Shown here: positions 19,416-28,833 of the stretch, in pieces | Layout: each line of letters begins with the position of its first letter | How positions within the stretch are numbered: the stretch's first letter is position 1 | Assembly (NCBI RefSeq): GCF_018449605.1 | Contig: NZ_JAAVUW010000010.1 | Coordinates: forward strand, 124,001-188,000 | Direction of reading: 5' to 3' | Source: Luteibacter sp. dw_328 | GTDB lineage: Bacteria > Pseudomonadota > Gammaproteobacteria > Xanthomonadales > Rhodanobacteraceae | Length of the DNA: 64,000 nucleotides | Position numbers and translations under genes: made by a program | Notes under the pieces: generated by a model | Told to the model about the DNA's origin: nothing | The model's database searches: none | The model's input: the letters and a program-made list of their open reading frames with translations, nothing else

Positions 19416-20540
19416 TCAGAGGAACAGTCGGCTGAGTTTGACCAGGCCGTAACCGATACCCGCCGTGATCGGCAGGGTAAGGATCCAGGCCCAGACCATC
19501 CGCTCGACAACAGACCAGCGGATGGCGTTCCAGCGCTTTGCCGCGCCGACGCCCATGATCGACGCCGATACATTGTGCGTGGTCGACACCGGCACGCCGA
19601 GCAGGGAAGCGGTGAGGATCACCGCGGCCGAACTGCCCTCGGCCGCGAAACCATTGATCGGATGCAGCTTGACCATCTTGTGGCCCAGCGTCTTGATGAT
19701 GCGCCAGCCACCCCCAGCCGTGCCGGCGGCCATGGTGAGCGCGCAGACGACCTTGACCCAGACCGGAATCGGGAAGCCACCGGGCGCCGCCGGGTCGTGC
19801 GGGATACGCAGGAAGTGCAGGATCGTCGGCAGATGATCGAAGTGGCCGGCCGCCGTGGCACCGGCCAGGGCGAGGGCGATGATGCCCATGCTCTTCTGCG
19901 CGTCGTTCATGCCGTGGGACAGGCCCATCGCACTGGCCGAGACGATCTGTGCCTTGCCGAAGAAGCTGTTGACGAAGGGGGTGCGGCCGAAACGGCGCAG
20001 CGGGCCCTTGCGGCTGGAAAAGAAGCCGAGCAGCGCGTAGAGGCCGCCCATCAGAAGGTACCCGATGACGAAACCGAGGAAGGGCGAGACGATCATTGGC
20101 AGGATGACCTTGGGCATGACGCCCTTGCCCAGCCACCAGTGTGCCCCACCCTCCCACCAGATGATCGAGTGCAGGTTACCGTCCGAGGCCGCCAGGGCGG
20201 CGCCGACCAGCCCGCCGACCAGGGCGTGGCTCGAGCTTGAGGGCAGGCCCATCCACCACGTGATGAGGTTCCAGATAGTGGCGCCCAGCAGCGCACTGAT
20301 CAGCAACTGCGAGCCCACGTCCACCACGCCGGTATCGATGAGGCCCGAAGCGATTGTGGCCGCGACGGCCGTGCCCCAGAGGGCGCCCGCGAGGTTCGTG
20401 ACCGCCGCCAGCAGGACGGCCTGGCCGGGGGTGAGTACCTTGGTCGCGACGACGGTGGCGATGGAGTTCGCCGTGTCGTGGAAACCATTGATATAGGTGA
20501 ACGCGAGGGCGATCAGGACGACCGCGATAACCATGCTCAT
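19416..20540 (-). CDS. pit: Low-affinity inorganic phosphate transporter, PiT family
   Basis: A 374-residue inner-membrane protein with the duplicated PiT signature: FTYINGFHDTANSIATVVAT near the N-terminus and AMGLSHGMNDAQKSMGIIAL in the second half. Around ten hydrophobic segments are visible. PiT proteins import metal-phosphate complexes driven by protons. It follows the DUF47 gene by 13 nt; Pit-DUF47 pairs are widespread and the DUF47 protein is thought to modulate the transporter. Confidence 0.93.
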   Translation of the reverse strand: MSMVIAVVLIALAFTYINGFHDTANSIATVVATKVLTPGQAVLLAAVTNLAGALWGTAVAATIASGLIDTGVVDVGSQLLISALLGATIWNLITWWMGLPSSSSHALVGGLVGAALAASDGNLHSIIWWEGGAHWWLGKGVMPKVILPMIVSPFLGFVIGYLLMGGLYALLGFFSSRKGPLRRFGRTPFVNSFFGKAQIVSASAMGLSHGMNDAQKSMGIIALALAGATAAGHFDHLPTILHFLRIPHDPAAPGGFPIPVWVKVVCALTMAAGTAGGGWRIIKTLGHKMVKLHPINGFAAEGSSAAVILTASLLGVPVSTTHNVSASIMGVGAAKRWNAIRWSVVERMVWAWILTLPITAGIGYGLVKLSRLFL

Positions 20541-20553
20541 GGGACCGCCGCCC

Positions 20554-21183
20554 TCAGGAGTTCTTGAGCACGATGGAATAGACGACGTTGCCGACGTCGC
20601 GGCACTTGTCCACGGCCTTCTCCACCAGCTCGAACAGATCCTTGGCGAGAATGGCCCGCAGCGGATCGGTGCCTACGGCGTAGAGCGTACGGTAGGGGTC
20701 GAGCAGGAGGCGGTCGGCCTCGGACTCCAGTGCCTGGAGCTGGTCGCGCAGCTTCTTCACCGGGTCGATCTTCAGGCCGTGGCGCAGCTGGCCGATCATG
20801 GCGACGACCACCTCGGCCGACCGCTCGAGCAGGGCCGCGCGCTGACCGAAGTCGATGCCGTCAAGGCGCTCGGCGACGATCACGTAGCGTTCGGCGAACT
20901 TCTCGATGGTCTTGGGAATCTTGTACAGCGCGGAGTTCAGCGCCTCGATATCTTCACGATCCAGGGCGGTCACGAAGGTGTTGACCAGTTCCTCGCCGAT
21001 CTGGCCATGCAAGGCCTTCTCGCGGGCGCGGGCCGTACTGAAAGCGGCCATCACGGGGTTACGGTCGGCCTGGGTGACCAGCTCATGCATCGCCTTGGCG
21101 CTTTCGCGGGCGGCTTCTGCGCTCGCCTCGAGCAGGCCATAGAACTTGTCGCCCTTACCGAACATCGTCTGGAGTGAAAACAT
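20554..21183 (-). CDS. DUF47/PhoU-like regulator of phosphate transport
   Basis: A 209-residue all-helical protein of the DUF47 (TIGR00153) family, related to PhoU. It begins MFSLQTMFGKGDKFYGLLEA, a typical start for the family, and has regular amphipathic helices with conserved acidic residues. I chose ATG 21183 because the family start FSLQTMFGKGDKFY lies there; an earlier in-frame ATG at 21309 would add unrelated sequence running through a REP repeat. First gene of the DUF47-pit operon. Confidence 0.9.
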   Translation of the reverse strand: MFSLQTMFGKGDKFYGLLEASAEAARESAKAMHELVTQADRNPVMAAFSTARAREKALHGQIGEELVNTFVTALDREDIEALNSALYKIPKTIEKFAERYVIVAERLDGIDFGQRAALLERSAEVVVAMIGQLRHGLKIDPVKKLRDQLQALESEADRLLLDPYRTLYAVGTDPLRAILAKDLFELVEKAVDKCRDVGNVVYSIVLKNS

Positions 21184-21240
21184 GGGGTCGCCTGGAGGAA
21201 CCTGGGGGATTTGTGACCGCAATGTTACCGGATAAGGAAA

Positions 21241-21279
21241 TGTGGGAGCCGCTTCAGCGGCGAAAAGCCAACAAGGCGG
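21241..21279 (+). repeat. REP hairpin (CT/AG subtype) with extended flank
   Basis: GTGGGAGCCGCTTCAGCGGC forms a hairpin with stem GCCGCT/AGCGGC. The 15 bases after it (AAGCCAACAAGGCGG) are shared with the REP at 55107-55145. It is the only REP between divergent genes (DUF47 and the CorC-like gene). Confidence 0.85.
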
Positions 21280-21333
21280 TGATGCCAGCTCCCCCCAATC
21301 CCCAAACACCCCCGGTCTGATATATATCCCCCA

Positions 21334-22656
21334 ATGTTCTCCGACATCCTGCTCGTCCTCGTCCTTTCCCTCGGCAACGCGTTCTTCGCGCTGTCCGAGA
21401 TGTCCGTCGTTGCCTCACGCAAGAGCCGCCTCAAGCAGATGGCACGGACCAGCCGCCGGTCCGCGGCCGCGCTCCGCCTGGCCGAATCCCCGGAACGGTT
21501 CCTGTCGACCGTGCAGGTCGGCATGACCCTGATCATCCTGGTCACCGGCGCCGTGGCCGGCGACACGCTGGGCGCGCAGTTCACCACCCTCCTCCATAAC
21601 GGCGAGCCCGCCTGGCTGGAGCCGTACGCGAAGATCATCGGCTGGCTGCTAGGCTTCCTGCTGATGTCGCTGGTTCAGATCGTCATTGGCGAGCTGGTCC
21701 CCAAGCGTGCCGCACTGACCGCACCCGAGCGCATCGCCTCGCAGATCGCCGTGCCCATGCTGGTGATCTCCCGGATCACCCTGCCGATGGTCTGGCTGCT
21801 CAACCATCTCTCCAGCGGCATCCTGCACGTGCTCGGCCTGCGCCGCGGCGACGCCTCCGCCGCCACGGAAGAGGAGATCCGACTACTGGTGGCCGAAAGT
21901 GCCGAGCAGGGCATCCTCGACCTCGACGAACGCAACATGGTCAACCGCGTCCTTCGCCTGGGCGATCGTACGGTGGGCTCGGTGATGACCCCGCGGATGA
22001 AGATCGCGTGGCTCGACATGAATGCACCGCTGGAGGACAACCTCGAGGTGCTGCGCGAGACGCCGTTTTCGCGCTACCCGGTCTATCGCCGCGACGAGAG
22101 CGAGGTGGTCGGCACGGTAGAGGTGAAGTCACTGTTCGGCTCGATGCAGCGAGGCGAGGTGGACCTGTTCAAGCACCTCGCCCGTCCGCTTTTCGTGCCG
22201 GCGACCGCACGCGCGCTCGATCTGCTCGAATCCTTCCGCGACGCCGACACCCAGCTGGCACTGGCCGTGGACGAGTACGGCGACATCGAAGGCCTGGTCA
22301 CGCTCAATGACCTCCTGTCGGCCGTGGTCGGTGCCACCGCACCCTCCACCGAGGACACCGCCCACGACGGCCCCATCGTCCGCCGCGAGGACGGCAGCTG
22401 GCTGGTCGACGGCAGCCTTCCCGCGGAAGATCTGCGCGAACTGCTGCAGATCGACCGCCTGCCTAACGAGGAAGAACACGATTTCCGGACCGCGGCAGGC
22501 ATGGTCACGACCAATTTCGGGCACATCCCGCATGCCGGCGAGTCCTTCGTCTGGCAGGGTATCCGCTTCGAAGTCCTGGACATGGACGGCGCCCGCATCG
22601 ACAAGCTGCTGGTCAGCGTTGTCGGCGCCAACGAGGCGCTTGCGCAGGAGCAGTAG
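21334..22656 (+). CDS. CNNM/CorC-family membrane protein with CBS pair (hemolysin family)
   Basis: A 440-residue protein with an N-terminal DUF21/CNNM membrane domain (four hydrophobic segments in residues 1-200, including FFALSEMSVVASRKSRLKQM), a pair of CBS domains (VGSVMTPRMKIAWLDM and LALAVDEYGDIEGLVTLNDL) and a C-terminal CorC_HlyC domain (NEEEHDFRTAAGMVTTNFGH). Relatives are linked to magnesium/cobalt efflux or resistance; the hemolysin label is historical. It stands alone and is divergent from the phosphate pair. Confidence 0.88.
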   Translation: MFSDILLVLVLSLGNAFFALSEMSVVASRKSRLKQMARTSRRSAAALRLAESPERFLSTVQVGMTLIILVTGAVAGDTLGAQFTTLLHNGEPAWLEPYAKIIGWLLGFLLMSLVQIVIGELVPKRAALTAPERIASQIAVPMLVISRITLPMVWLLNHLSSGILHVLGLRRGDASAATEEEIRLLVAESAEQGILDLDERNMVNRVLRLGDRTVGSVMTPRMKIAWLDMNAPLEDNLEVLRETPFSRYPVYRRDESEVVGTVEVKSLFGSMQRGEVDLFKHLARPLFVPATARALDLLESFRDADTQLALAVDEYGDIEGLVTLNDLLSAVVGATAPSTEDTAHDGPIVRREDGSWLVDGSLPAEDLRELLQIDRLPNEEEHDFRTAAGMVTTNFGHIPHAGESFVWQGIRFEVLDMDGARIDKLLVSVVGANEALAQEQ

Positions 22657-22697
22657 GTGCGGATAGCCGCTGCGCGGCTCGTGTTTCCAGCGGCGTT

Positions 22698-22756
22698 GCC
22701 GCTGGTTACATGGGGCGCGCAGCGACCGTCCTTTCGCCGATGAATCGGCTCCTACA
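22698..22756 (-). repeat. REP hairpin (AT/AT subtype) with conserved tail
   Basis: The REP itself is at 22733-22756 (GCCGAT/ATCGGC stem, GTAG foot on the minus strand). The 35 bases before it (CGCTGGTTACATGGGGCGCG and onward) recur at 57816-57849 next to another REP, so the repeat unit is longer than the hairpin. It lies between the convergent CorC-like gene and trmJ. Confidence 0.85.
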
Positions 22757-22764
22757 GTAGAGGG

Positions 22765-23529
22765 TCAGTCCTTTTTATGCGCGATGTCAGCCATGCGCTG
22801 GGCGTCGGCGAGGATGCCGTGGAGGATGCGGAGCTCACGCAGTTCGGGGCGCGCCCGGAGGAAGAGCTTGCGCAGCTTCAACATGATGGTGACCGGCGAA
22901 CGGCCCTTGTGGAACTCGATGTCATCCAGGGTCTGCTCCAGATGGGTAAAGAATCGCTCGAGCTGCTCCGCGTCGGCCGGGACCTCGTCGGGGTCGATGT
23001 CGGCCACCGGTGCCTGTGCCTCATCAGCCAACAGGGCCGTACGCAGCTCGTAGGCCACCACCTGCACCGCCTGGGAAAGATTCAGCGAGCTGAAATCGTC
23101 CACGCTGGGGATGCGGATCATGGCATGGCAGCGGGAGAGCTCGTCGTTCTCCAGGCCCGTCCGCTCGTTGCCGAACACCAGGGCGACCTGCTCGCCCCGA
23201 CGGGCGGCGGCGAGGGCCTGGGCCACACCCTCCCGCGGATCGAGCTCGGGGATGTTCACCCCGCGGCGTCGCGCCGACAGGCCGAGGGCGAAGGTCGTGC
23301 CGGCCAGTCCCGCCACCAGATCGTCCTGGACGGACGCGTTGCCGAGCACATCGTCAGCGCCCGCCGCCAGCGCCGTGGCTTCCGGATCCGGGAACCGGTG
23401 GGGAGCCACCAGGGTCAACCGGTCGAAGCCCATGGTGCGGATGGCCCGCGCCGCCGAGCCGATATTGCCCGAATGCGAGGTACGGACGAGGACGAAACGG
23501 AGACGATCGTTGAGCTCTGAAAGGGCCAT
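22765..23529 (-). CDS. trmJ: tRNA (cytidine/uridine-2'-O-)-methyltransferase TrmJ
   Basis: A 254-residue SPOUT methyltransferase. Motifs of the TrmJ group are clear: [20 protein letters not shown] at the N-terminus, [16 protein letters not shown] in the knot, and [21 protein letters not shown] ~90-residue C-terminal helical extension is as in E. coli TrmJ (246 residues). The enzyme methylates the 2'-OH of position 32 in tRNA using S-adenosylmethionine. Divergent from suhB with 134 bp between the starts. Confidence 0.93.
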   Translation of the reverse strand: MALSELNDRLRFVLVRTSHSGNIGSAARAIRTMGFDRLTLVAPHRFPDPEATALAAGADDVLGNASVQDDLVAGLAGTTFALGLSARRRGVNIPELDPREGVAQALAAARRGEQVALVFGNERTGLENDELSRCHAMIRIPSVDDFSSLNLSQAVQVVAYELRTALLADEAQAPVADIDPDEVPADAEQLERFFTHLEQTLDDIEFHKGRSPVTIMLKLRKLFLRARPELRELRILHGILADAQRMADIAHKKD

Positions 23530-23663
23530 GGCATCGGGGGGCTGAACGGGAGGACCGGAAAGTCTACAACGGCAATGACTTGGGTGAGCCGCAAGGCGGT
23601 GTTAAACTGCCCGACCGACGCGGCCCGACCGCGCTCACCTGTTCTTTTACCAAGTCGACCCCC

Positions 23664-24467
23664 ATGCCCAGACCCGCCGTCAACGTTGCGGCGCGCGCCG
23701 CGCGCTCCGCAGGAAACATCATCCTGCGCTACATGAATCGCCTCGAGGGCCTCGCGGTCGTCGAAAAGCAGCGCATGGACTTCGCTTCCGAAGTCGATCG
23801 CCTCGCTGAAGCCGAGATCGTGAAGGAACTCCGTCGCGCCTACCCCACCCACGCCATCCTTGGCGAGGAATCGGGGCAGATCGGCAAGGGACCGTTGACC
23901 TGGGTCATCGATCCGCTCGACGGCACGCACAACTACCTGCGTGGCATCCCCCACTTCTGCGTCTCCATCGCCCTGGTCGAAAAGGGCGAGCCGGTCTACG
24001 GCGTGGTCTTCGACCCCCTGCGCGATGAGCTCTTCACCGCCAGCAAGGGCGACGGCGCCTACCTCAACGATCGCCGCATCCGCGTGGGCAAGCGTGAGGG
24101 GCTCGCCGGTGCGCTCATCGCCACCGGTTACCCGTATCGCGCCCGCAACCATCTCGAACCGCAGCTGGCGATGACGGCGGCCCTGCTCGCCGAGGCCGAA
24201 GACATCCGTCGCATGGGCTCGGCAGCGCTGGACCTGGCCTACGTGGCGTCCGGCCGCGTCGACGGCTTCTTCGAGCCGGCACTCAACATCTGGGACATCG
24301 CCGCGGGTGCCCTGCTGGTACGCGAAGCCGGCGGCATCTACGGCGACTTCGCCGGCCGCGAAGGCCTGCCCGAGAGTGGCAACATCATCGCCGGCAACAT
24401 CAACGTCGCCAAAGCGATGACGGACGTGATCAAGGCCAACGCCACGGCGCGCTTGCTCGGGGTTTGA
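23664..24467 (+). CDS. suhB: Inositol-1-monophosphatase SuhB
   Basis: A 267-residue protein, the same length as E. coli SuhB. It has the metal-binding motifs of the family: GEESG (about residue 70), [20 protein letters not shown], and [17 protein letters not shown]. It dephosphorylates inositol monophosphate; in E. coli it is also part of the rRNA antitermination complex. ATG 23664 is chosen over an upstream ATG at 23580 because the family start ([18 protein letters not shown]) is there. A terminator follows. Confidence 0.94.
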   Translation: MPRPAVNVAARAARSAGNIILRYMNRLEGLAVVEKQRMDFASEVDRLAEAEIVKELRRAYPTHAILGEESGQIGKGPLTWVIDPLDGTHNYLRGIPHFCVSIALVEKGEPVYGVVFDPLRDELFTASKGDGAYLNDRRIRVGKREGLAGALIATGYPYRARNHLEPQLAMTAALLAEAEDIRRMGSAALDLAYVASGRVDGFFEPALNIWDIAAGALLVREAGGIYGDFAGREGLPESGNIIAGNINVAKAMTDVIKANATARLLGV

Positions 24468-24531
24468 TCCGACAAGCAATGTAGGCGATTGGCTCGCCTG
24501 GATGAGCGACTACGCCGCATGACCGACAACC

Positions 24532-24563
24532 AAAGCGCGCGCCCCGGACAGGGCGCGCGCTTT
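24532..24563 (+). terminator. Hairpin terminator after suhB
   Basis: AAAGCGCGCGCCC (24532-24544) pairs perfectly with GGGCGCGCGCTTT (24551-24563) around a six-base loop. It lies 65 bases after the suhB stop. The T-run is short, so it may work partly through the symmetric A/T ends. Confidence 0.7.
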
Positions 24564-24734
24564 GCGTTTGGGCTCCAGAAAAACAAGCTCGGCGAACGCC
24601 ACGGTTCACTGTCGTCCTCAAGCTTGAACAGCCCTGGCGATCGCCTACAGGCGCCGGCTTGCCATCGGTCTAGCCTGTCGTCGTTGCGAACCGGACGTTC
24701 GCACGCATCCGCAACGACACAAGGACGACATGCC

Positions 24735-25784
24735 GTGCCAGGAAAACCCCTCACCCGCTGCACCCTCACCGTGGCGATCGCCATCGGCGCCCTCACCTTC
24801 GCCGCGCACGCCGCCGCCGAGGTCCGGACGATGATCGTCACGTCCGACCCGCAGTACCCCTGGACGGATCGCACGGACAGGGGCGCGCAGGAAAGCGACA
24901 ACGAGCGCGACCAGCGTTCCGAAGCCCTCATCACCGAGCAGTACCGGAGCATCGCCGCTTTTCGGGCGCAACGACCCGGCGAGGACATTCCGGTGTTCAT
25001 CAACGGCGATCTGACGGCCTACGGACATGGCGACCAACGCAGCGTCATGGCGAGGCTGCTGCCCATCCTCGGCGACAACGTACACCTTGGACTCGGCAAC
25101 CACGATTACCAGAACAATATCCGCCGGGTAAACGAGAAGGGCGAGACGCAAGGCTGCTACAACGACGGCTGCGCGCGCGACAGCATCGCTGGCCTCGTTC
25201 AGCACGTGACGGATAAAGCCGCGAAGGTCGCCTTCGATTTTTCGGTGAAACCGGGTGTATTCAGCGCCCTTCACGAGGGTAGCCTCGCCTATGCGGTGCA
25301 AGCTCCTGGACTGGATCGCGTACTGAACATCCAGCTCAACAACTTCCCGGAGTACACGGTGACCTTCGAGTCGACTGAAGGACTCCGCGTGCAGCGCCAC
25401 CAGATTGTTTCCTCCCTGCCGTGGCTAGGCAACCTCATCGAGAGCAAGCTGGAGAAGCCGGCCTTCGGAGACTGGAAGGATCGCGACTACGACTTCGCCA
25501 TCGTCCACATGCACGACCCGACCGAGTACAGCGGCGACTTCGCGAGGCTGGTCACGAACGCCGACGTTGCCGTCATCTTCGCCGGTCATCTCCATGAGGA
25601 CATGGGTCGCTATCGCAACATCGGCAGCGTCCCCGTCTTCCTCAGCGGTTCGGCATCGCAACGCACCTACCTCATCGTCGAACATGACACCGATGAGGGC
25701 GTGCTGAGGGTATACGGCGTGCGCGGAAACAATCCTGCGCTGAAGGAACTGATCGGCACCGTGCCGGTGCACCGAGATCGGTGA
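24735..25784 (+). CDS. Exported calcineurin-like metallophosphoesterase
   Basis: A 349-residue protein with a signal peptide (PLTRCTLTVAIAIGALTFAA, cleavage likely after AHAAA) and a metallophosphatase core: TSDPQYPW, FINGDLTAYGH, GNHDYQ, VHMHDP and FAGHLHEDMG give the usual metal ligands. In the first motif the common His is replaced by Gln (DPQ), as in some family branches. An upstream in-frame ATG (24489) would run through the suhB terminator, so the GTG at 24735, with AAGGA nine bases before it, is preferred. It probably acts on phosphate esters or lipids in the periplasm or outside; the substrate cannot be told. Confidence 0.8.
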   Translation: MPGKPLTRCTLTVAIAIGALTFAAHAAAEVRTMIVTSDPQYPWTDRTDRGAQESDNERDQRSEALITEQYRSIAAFRAQRPGEDIPVFINGDLTAYGHGDQRSVMARLLPILGDNVHLGLGNHDYQNNIRRVNEKGETQGCYNDGCARDSIAGLVQHVTDKAAKVAFDFSVKPGVFSALHEGSLAYAVQAPGLDRVLNIQLNNFPEYTVTFESTEGLRVQRHQIVSSLPWLGNLIESKLEKPAFGDWKDRDYDFAIVHMHDPTEYSGDFARLVTNADVAVIFAGHLHEDMGRYRNIGSVPVFLSGSASQRTYLIVEHDTDEGVLRVYGVRGNNPALKELIGTVPVHRDR

Positions 25785-25789
25785 TCGCC

Positions 25790-26485
25790 TCAGTCGTTCC
25801 TGAGCAGATTGCGCAGGAACGGCACCGTCACCCGTCGCTGCGCGGCGAGCGACGCGCGATCGAGCGTGTCGAGCAGATCGAGCAACGCGCCGAGGTCGCG
25901 GGCATGGTGCGCGAACAGCCAGTCGAGCACGCTGTCGTCCAGTTCAATGCCACGGCCGGCCGCGTGGTCGCGGAGCACCTGACGCCGCTCGCCATCGGCC
26001 AGGGGCTTCAGCAACGCCTGCGTGAGCGAGCCGAGCCGCGACCGAAGATCCGGCAGGGCGATGTCCATCGAGGCGGGCGCACCGACGGAGGCGAATAGCA
26101 AGGTGCAGCCATCGGCGCGATACCGGTTGAAGGTATCGAACAGCGCATGCTCGGCGTCGGCCTCTCCGGCGATGGAATCGACATCGTCGATAGCGAGCAC
26201 GTCGCTACCGGCCATGCCGCGAATGGCCGCTGCCCGGGGGCCACGCAGACCAGCCAGCGGCAGGTACTGCGCCGTGCGTCCCGCGTCGATGGCCGCCTGA
26301 CAGGCTGCGATCAGCAGATGCGTGCGGCCGCTCCCCACCGGACCGGCGACGAAGACCCAGGGCGCCGCCGGATCGACGGCGGCGGCATGCACCGCCTCGA
26401 CCGCCACGGCGTTTTCGCCCGCATGGAAGTGTTCGAATCGCTGGCGGCGCGGCCAGCGCAGCGCGAGAGGGAGCTGGGTCGTCAT
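25790..26485 (-). CDS. hda: DnaA regulatory inactivator Hda
   Basis: A 231-residue AAA+ protein related to DnaA domain III. It begins MTTQLPLALRWP, where QLPLAL is the clamp-binding motif that tethers Hda to the DNA polymerase sliding clamp. Walker A is GPVGSGRTHL and Walker B is VLAIDDVDS. Hda with the loaded clamp stimulates ATP hydrolysis by DnaA and so limits re-initiation. Its start overlaps the stop of the AI-2E permease gene by 4 nt; the two genes are commonly adjacent in this bacterial order. Confidence 0.92.
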   Translation of the reverse strand: MTTQLPLALRWPRRQRFEHFHAGENAVAVEAVHAAAVDPAAPWVFVAGPVGSGRTHLLIAACQAAIDAGRTAQYLPLAGLRGPRAAAIRGMAGSDVLAIDDVDSIAGEADAEHALFDTFNRYRADGCTLLFASVGAPASMDIALPDLRSRLGSLTQALLKPLADGERRQVLRDHAAGRGIELDDSVLDWLFAHHARDLGALLDLLDTLDRASLAAQRRVTVPFLRNLLRND

Positions 26486-27639
26486 GGACCGCCGGCGCCC
26501 GGAATGGTGGGTTGGACCGGCTTCACTTTCACATCCACGTCCACATCGACATCGATGCGTTCCGGCTCGCTCACGGCGGCCGGCTCCGTGTAGAGATCGC
26601 TCTCGCGGTAACGCGCGAACACGTAGCGCATCAGTACCACGACGACCGACGCCGCCGGCAGAGCCAACAGCACGCCGAGGAAACCGAACAGGTGGCCGCC
26701 GGCGAGCACGGCGAAGATCACCGCCACCGGATGCAGGCCGATCTTGCTACCGACCAGGCGAGGCACCAGCACATAACCTTCGAGCAACTGGCCCACGGTG
26801 AACACACCTGCGACCAGGAGGACGTGGGTCCAGTCGCCGTATTGCACGAGAACGGCAATCATCGCGGCGACGAAGCCGATCATGAAACCCAGGTAAGGCA
26901 CGAAGCTGAGCAGGCCGGCGACCATGCCGATCAAGGGACCGATCGAGATGCCGCACAGCGTGAGGCCGAGGCCATAGAACACGCCGAGCGCCAGCATCAC
27001 CAACAGCTGGCCACGAACGAAGGCGCCGAGCACCTGGTCCGACTCGCTCGAAAGACGCACCACGGTCGGCTCGATGGAGCGCGGTAGCAGGCGCTGGATA
27101 TGCGCGATCATCGTGTCCCAGTCGCGCAGGAGATAGAACGCGACGACCGGGATCAGCACGAGGTTGGTCAACCACATGACGATGCCCATGCCGGACTGCG
27201 TCACCTTGGTCACCGCTGTCGCCAGCACGCTGCTCACCGAGCCGATGTGCTCCTTGATCGTCGCGATCAGGCGATCAGCGTCGAAGACGTCGGGGTCAAG
27301 GTGCAGGCGCTGCTGAATCCACGGCAAGGCCGTGCTCTTGGCCCATTCCACGTAACGCGGCAGGTTCTCGGCGAGGTTCTCGAACTGGTGCTGGATCAGC
27401 GGAACCAGAAGCAGCAGTGCGCCAATGACGATCAGCGCGATGACCGCGAAGACGATGCTGACCGCCCACGAGCGCCCCATGCCCAGGCGCTGCAGGCGAT
27501 CCGCCAGCGGGTCGCCGAGGTAGGCGAGCATCGCGGCGACGGCGAAGGGCATGAGCACCGGCGCAAGCAGCCAGATCACGAAGATGATGACGGCGCCGAT
27601 CGCAAGCATTTGCCAGCGGCGCGAAGTGTCGTGAGTCAT
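26482..27639 (-). CDS. AI-2E/PerM family membrane permease
   Basis: A 385-residue inner-membrane protein with six to eight hydrophobic segments and the family motifs (LLVPLIQHQFENLAENLPRY, and VPYLGFMIGFVAAMIAVLVQ). The family includes the autoinducer-2 exporter TqsA and Na+/H+ antiporters, so transport is likely but the substrate is unknown. The ATG at 27639 was chosen because it directly precedes the first membrane segment; an earlier ATG at 27783 adds unlikely sequence. The C-terminus has a short Asp-Val repeat (IDVDVDVDVKV). It overlaps hda by 4 nt. Confidence 0.88.
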   Translation of the reverse strand: MTHDTSRRWQMLAIGAVIIFVIWLLAPVLMPFAVAAMLAYLGDPLADRLQRLGMGRSWAVSIVFAVIALIVIGALLLLVPLIQHQFENLAENLPRYVEWAKSTALPWIQQRLHLDPDVFDADRLIATIKEHIGSVSSVLATAVTKVTQSGMGIVMWLTNLVLIPVVAFYLLRDWDTMIAHIQRLLPRSIEPTVVRLSSESDQVLGAFVRGQLLVMLALGVFYGLGLTLCGISIGPLIGMVAGLLSFVPYLGFMIGFVAAMIAVLVQYGDWTHVLLVAGVFTVGQLLEGYVLVPRLVGSKIGLHPVAVIFAVLAGGHLFGFLGVLLALPAASVVVVLMRYVFARYRESDLYTEPAAVSEPERIDVDVDVDVKVKPVQPTIPGAGGP

Positions 27640-27709
27640 GCGATTCCAGTTTCGACGTAGGGAAGACGCCGCCATCGTCCCGTGGCGGCGGTGACGCCAT
27701 TGTCGCGGA

Positions 27710-28696
27710 TCAGGGGATCCAGCGAACGGCGAGGTCGGCGCCGTCATGGGCGTCGGCGGCCAGAACGTGGCCTGCGGAGGCATAACCGGCGATCAGGCGG
27801 GCCAGCGGCGCCGTGGCACTCACCGTGAACAGCACGCCATCGGCGGTGGCCCCGACAGGAGCCACTGACTTCACCGAGGGGTCGCTCTGGAAGGTCGACA
27901 ACAGGCCGGCATAGTCGGCGGCCGAACGCAGGCCCGACACCCATACCTTGCCACTGGAGCTTCCGCCCTGGGCCGCCGTGAACTGGCGGTCCAGCTTGTC
28001 CGCCATGGCGTTGGCGCCGTTGGAGAGCAACGCCGCCCGCGCCTCACCGCTGTCCTTCCAGCTGGACGCGCGTCCCGCCGAGACCAGGGTCCAGTCGGTC
28101 TGGTCGCCGCCGACCTTGCCGATAAGGATCACGGCCGTGTTGTACTGGCGCGCCACGGTGGCGATCGCCGCGGCGTCGCCGCCGGCGATGGCGCTCGCAT
28201 CAAGAGTGGAATCCGGCTTCGGCAGGACGATCTGGTAGCCGCGGGTGTCGGCCATCTGCGACAGCGGCAGGAGATCCTGCTGACCGAGGGTCTTGCCGGT
28301 CGCGTCGCGGGCAATCACCAGCACCGGCGGCTTCGGCGCCGCCGCGGCGGCATCGCCGACGGCCAGCACGCGGCGGATCGCGCCGGGGTCGAACACGATA
28401 TCGAGGCTCAGCGGTGCACCATTGGCCCCACCGGTGCGCGCGTACTGATACTGCTGGACCAGCCCACCGGGCTGCTTCATGGCGTCGGCATAACCCGGTT
28501 TGGACCGGGGATCCGCGCCATTCGAGGCCCGGGCGAGCACCTGGGTAAGGCCGTTGGCAAAGGCCTGGTCGCGCACCGCGGCGCTGGTATCGGCCACCGG
28601 CACCGTGACCGTATAGATCGCGGTCTGCGCCGCCGCCGTGCCGACGAAGGACAGCAGGAAGAGCATCAGGAAGGCGAGGAGACGGGCTGGGCGCAT
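27710..28696 (-). CDS. DUF2066 domain exported protein
   Basis: A 328-residue protein with a signal peptide ([20 protein letters not shown], ending AAAQ). The first half fits DUF2066: [32 protein letters not shown] and a repeated strand-rich second part. The function of the family is unknown; it is regularly found between purM and the AI-2E/hda genes, as here. It is divergent from purM (about 137 bp between starts) and 70 nt upstream of the permease gene, so these three probably form one unit. Confidence 0.82.
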   Translation of the reverse strand: MRPARLLAFLMLFLLSFVGTAAAQTAIYTVTVPVADTSAAVRDQAFANGLTQVLARASNGADPRSKPGYADAMKQPGGLVQQYQYARTGGANGAPLSLDIVFDPGAIRRVLAVGDAAAAAPKPPVLVIARDATGKTLGQQDLLPLSQMADTRGYQIVLPKPDSTLDASAIAGGDAAAIATVARQYNTAVILIGKVGGDQTDWTLVSAGRASSWKDSGEARAALLSNGANAMADKLDRQFTAAQGGSSSGKVWVSGLRSAADYAGLLSTFQSDPSVKSVAPVGATADGVLFTVSATAPLARLIAGYASAGHVLAADAHDGADLAVRWIP

Positions 28697-28833
28697 GGTT
28701 TTGGCGTCGCTTTGTGAAGACGGGGAGTCTGCCCAAACCTTGCCATGCCGTCCATCCAGACGGCGTGCAGGGCAAAGCCATGGGGCTGCTTGCTGTTATC
28801 ATGCACGGTTTCCAATACGCGCCGGAATCGCTT

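Noticed and set aside
24484-24500. GTAGGCGA...TCGCC sequence after suhB as a further REP
   Set aside because: It lacks the conserved GCCG core and loop of the REP family; a chance dyad is enough to explain it.
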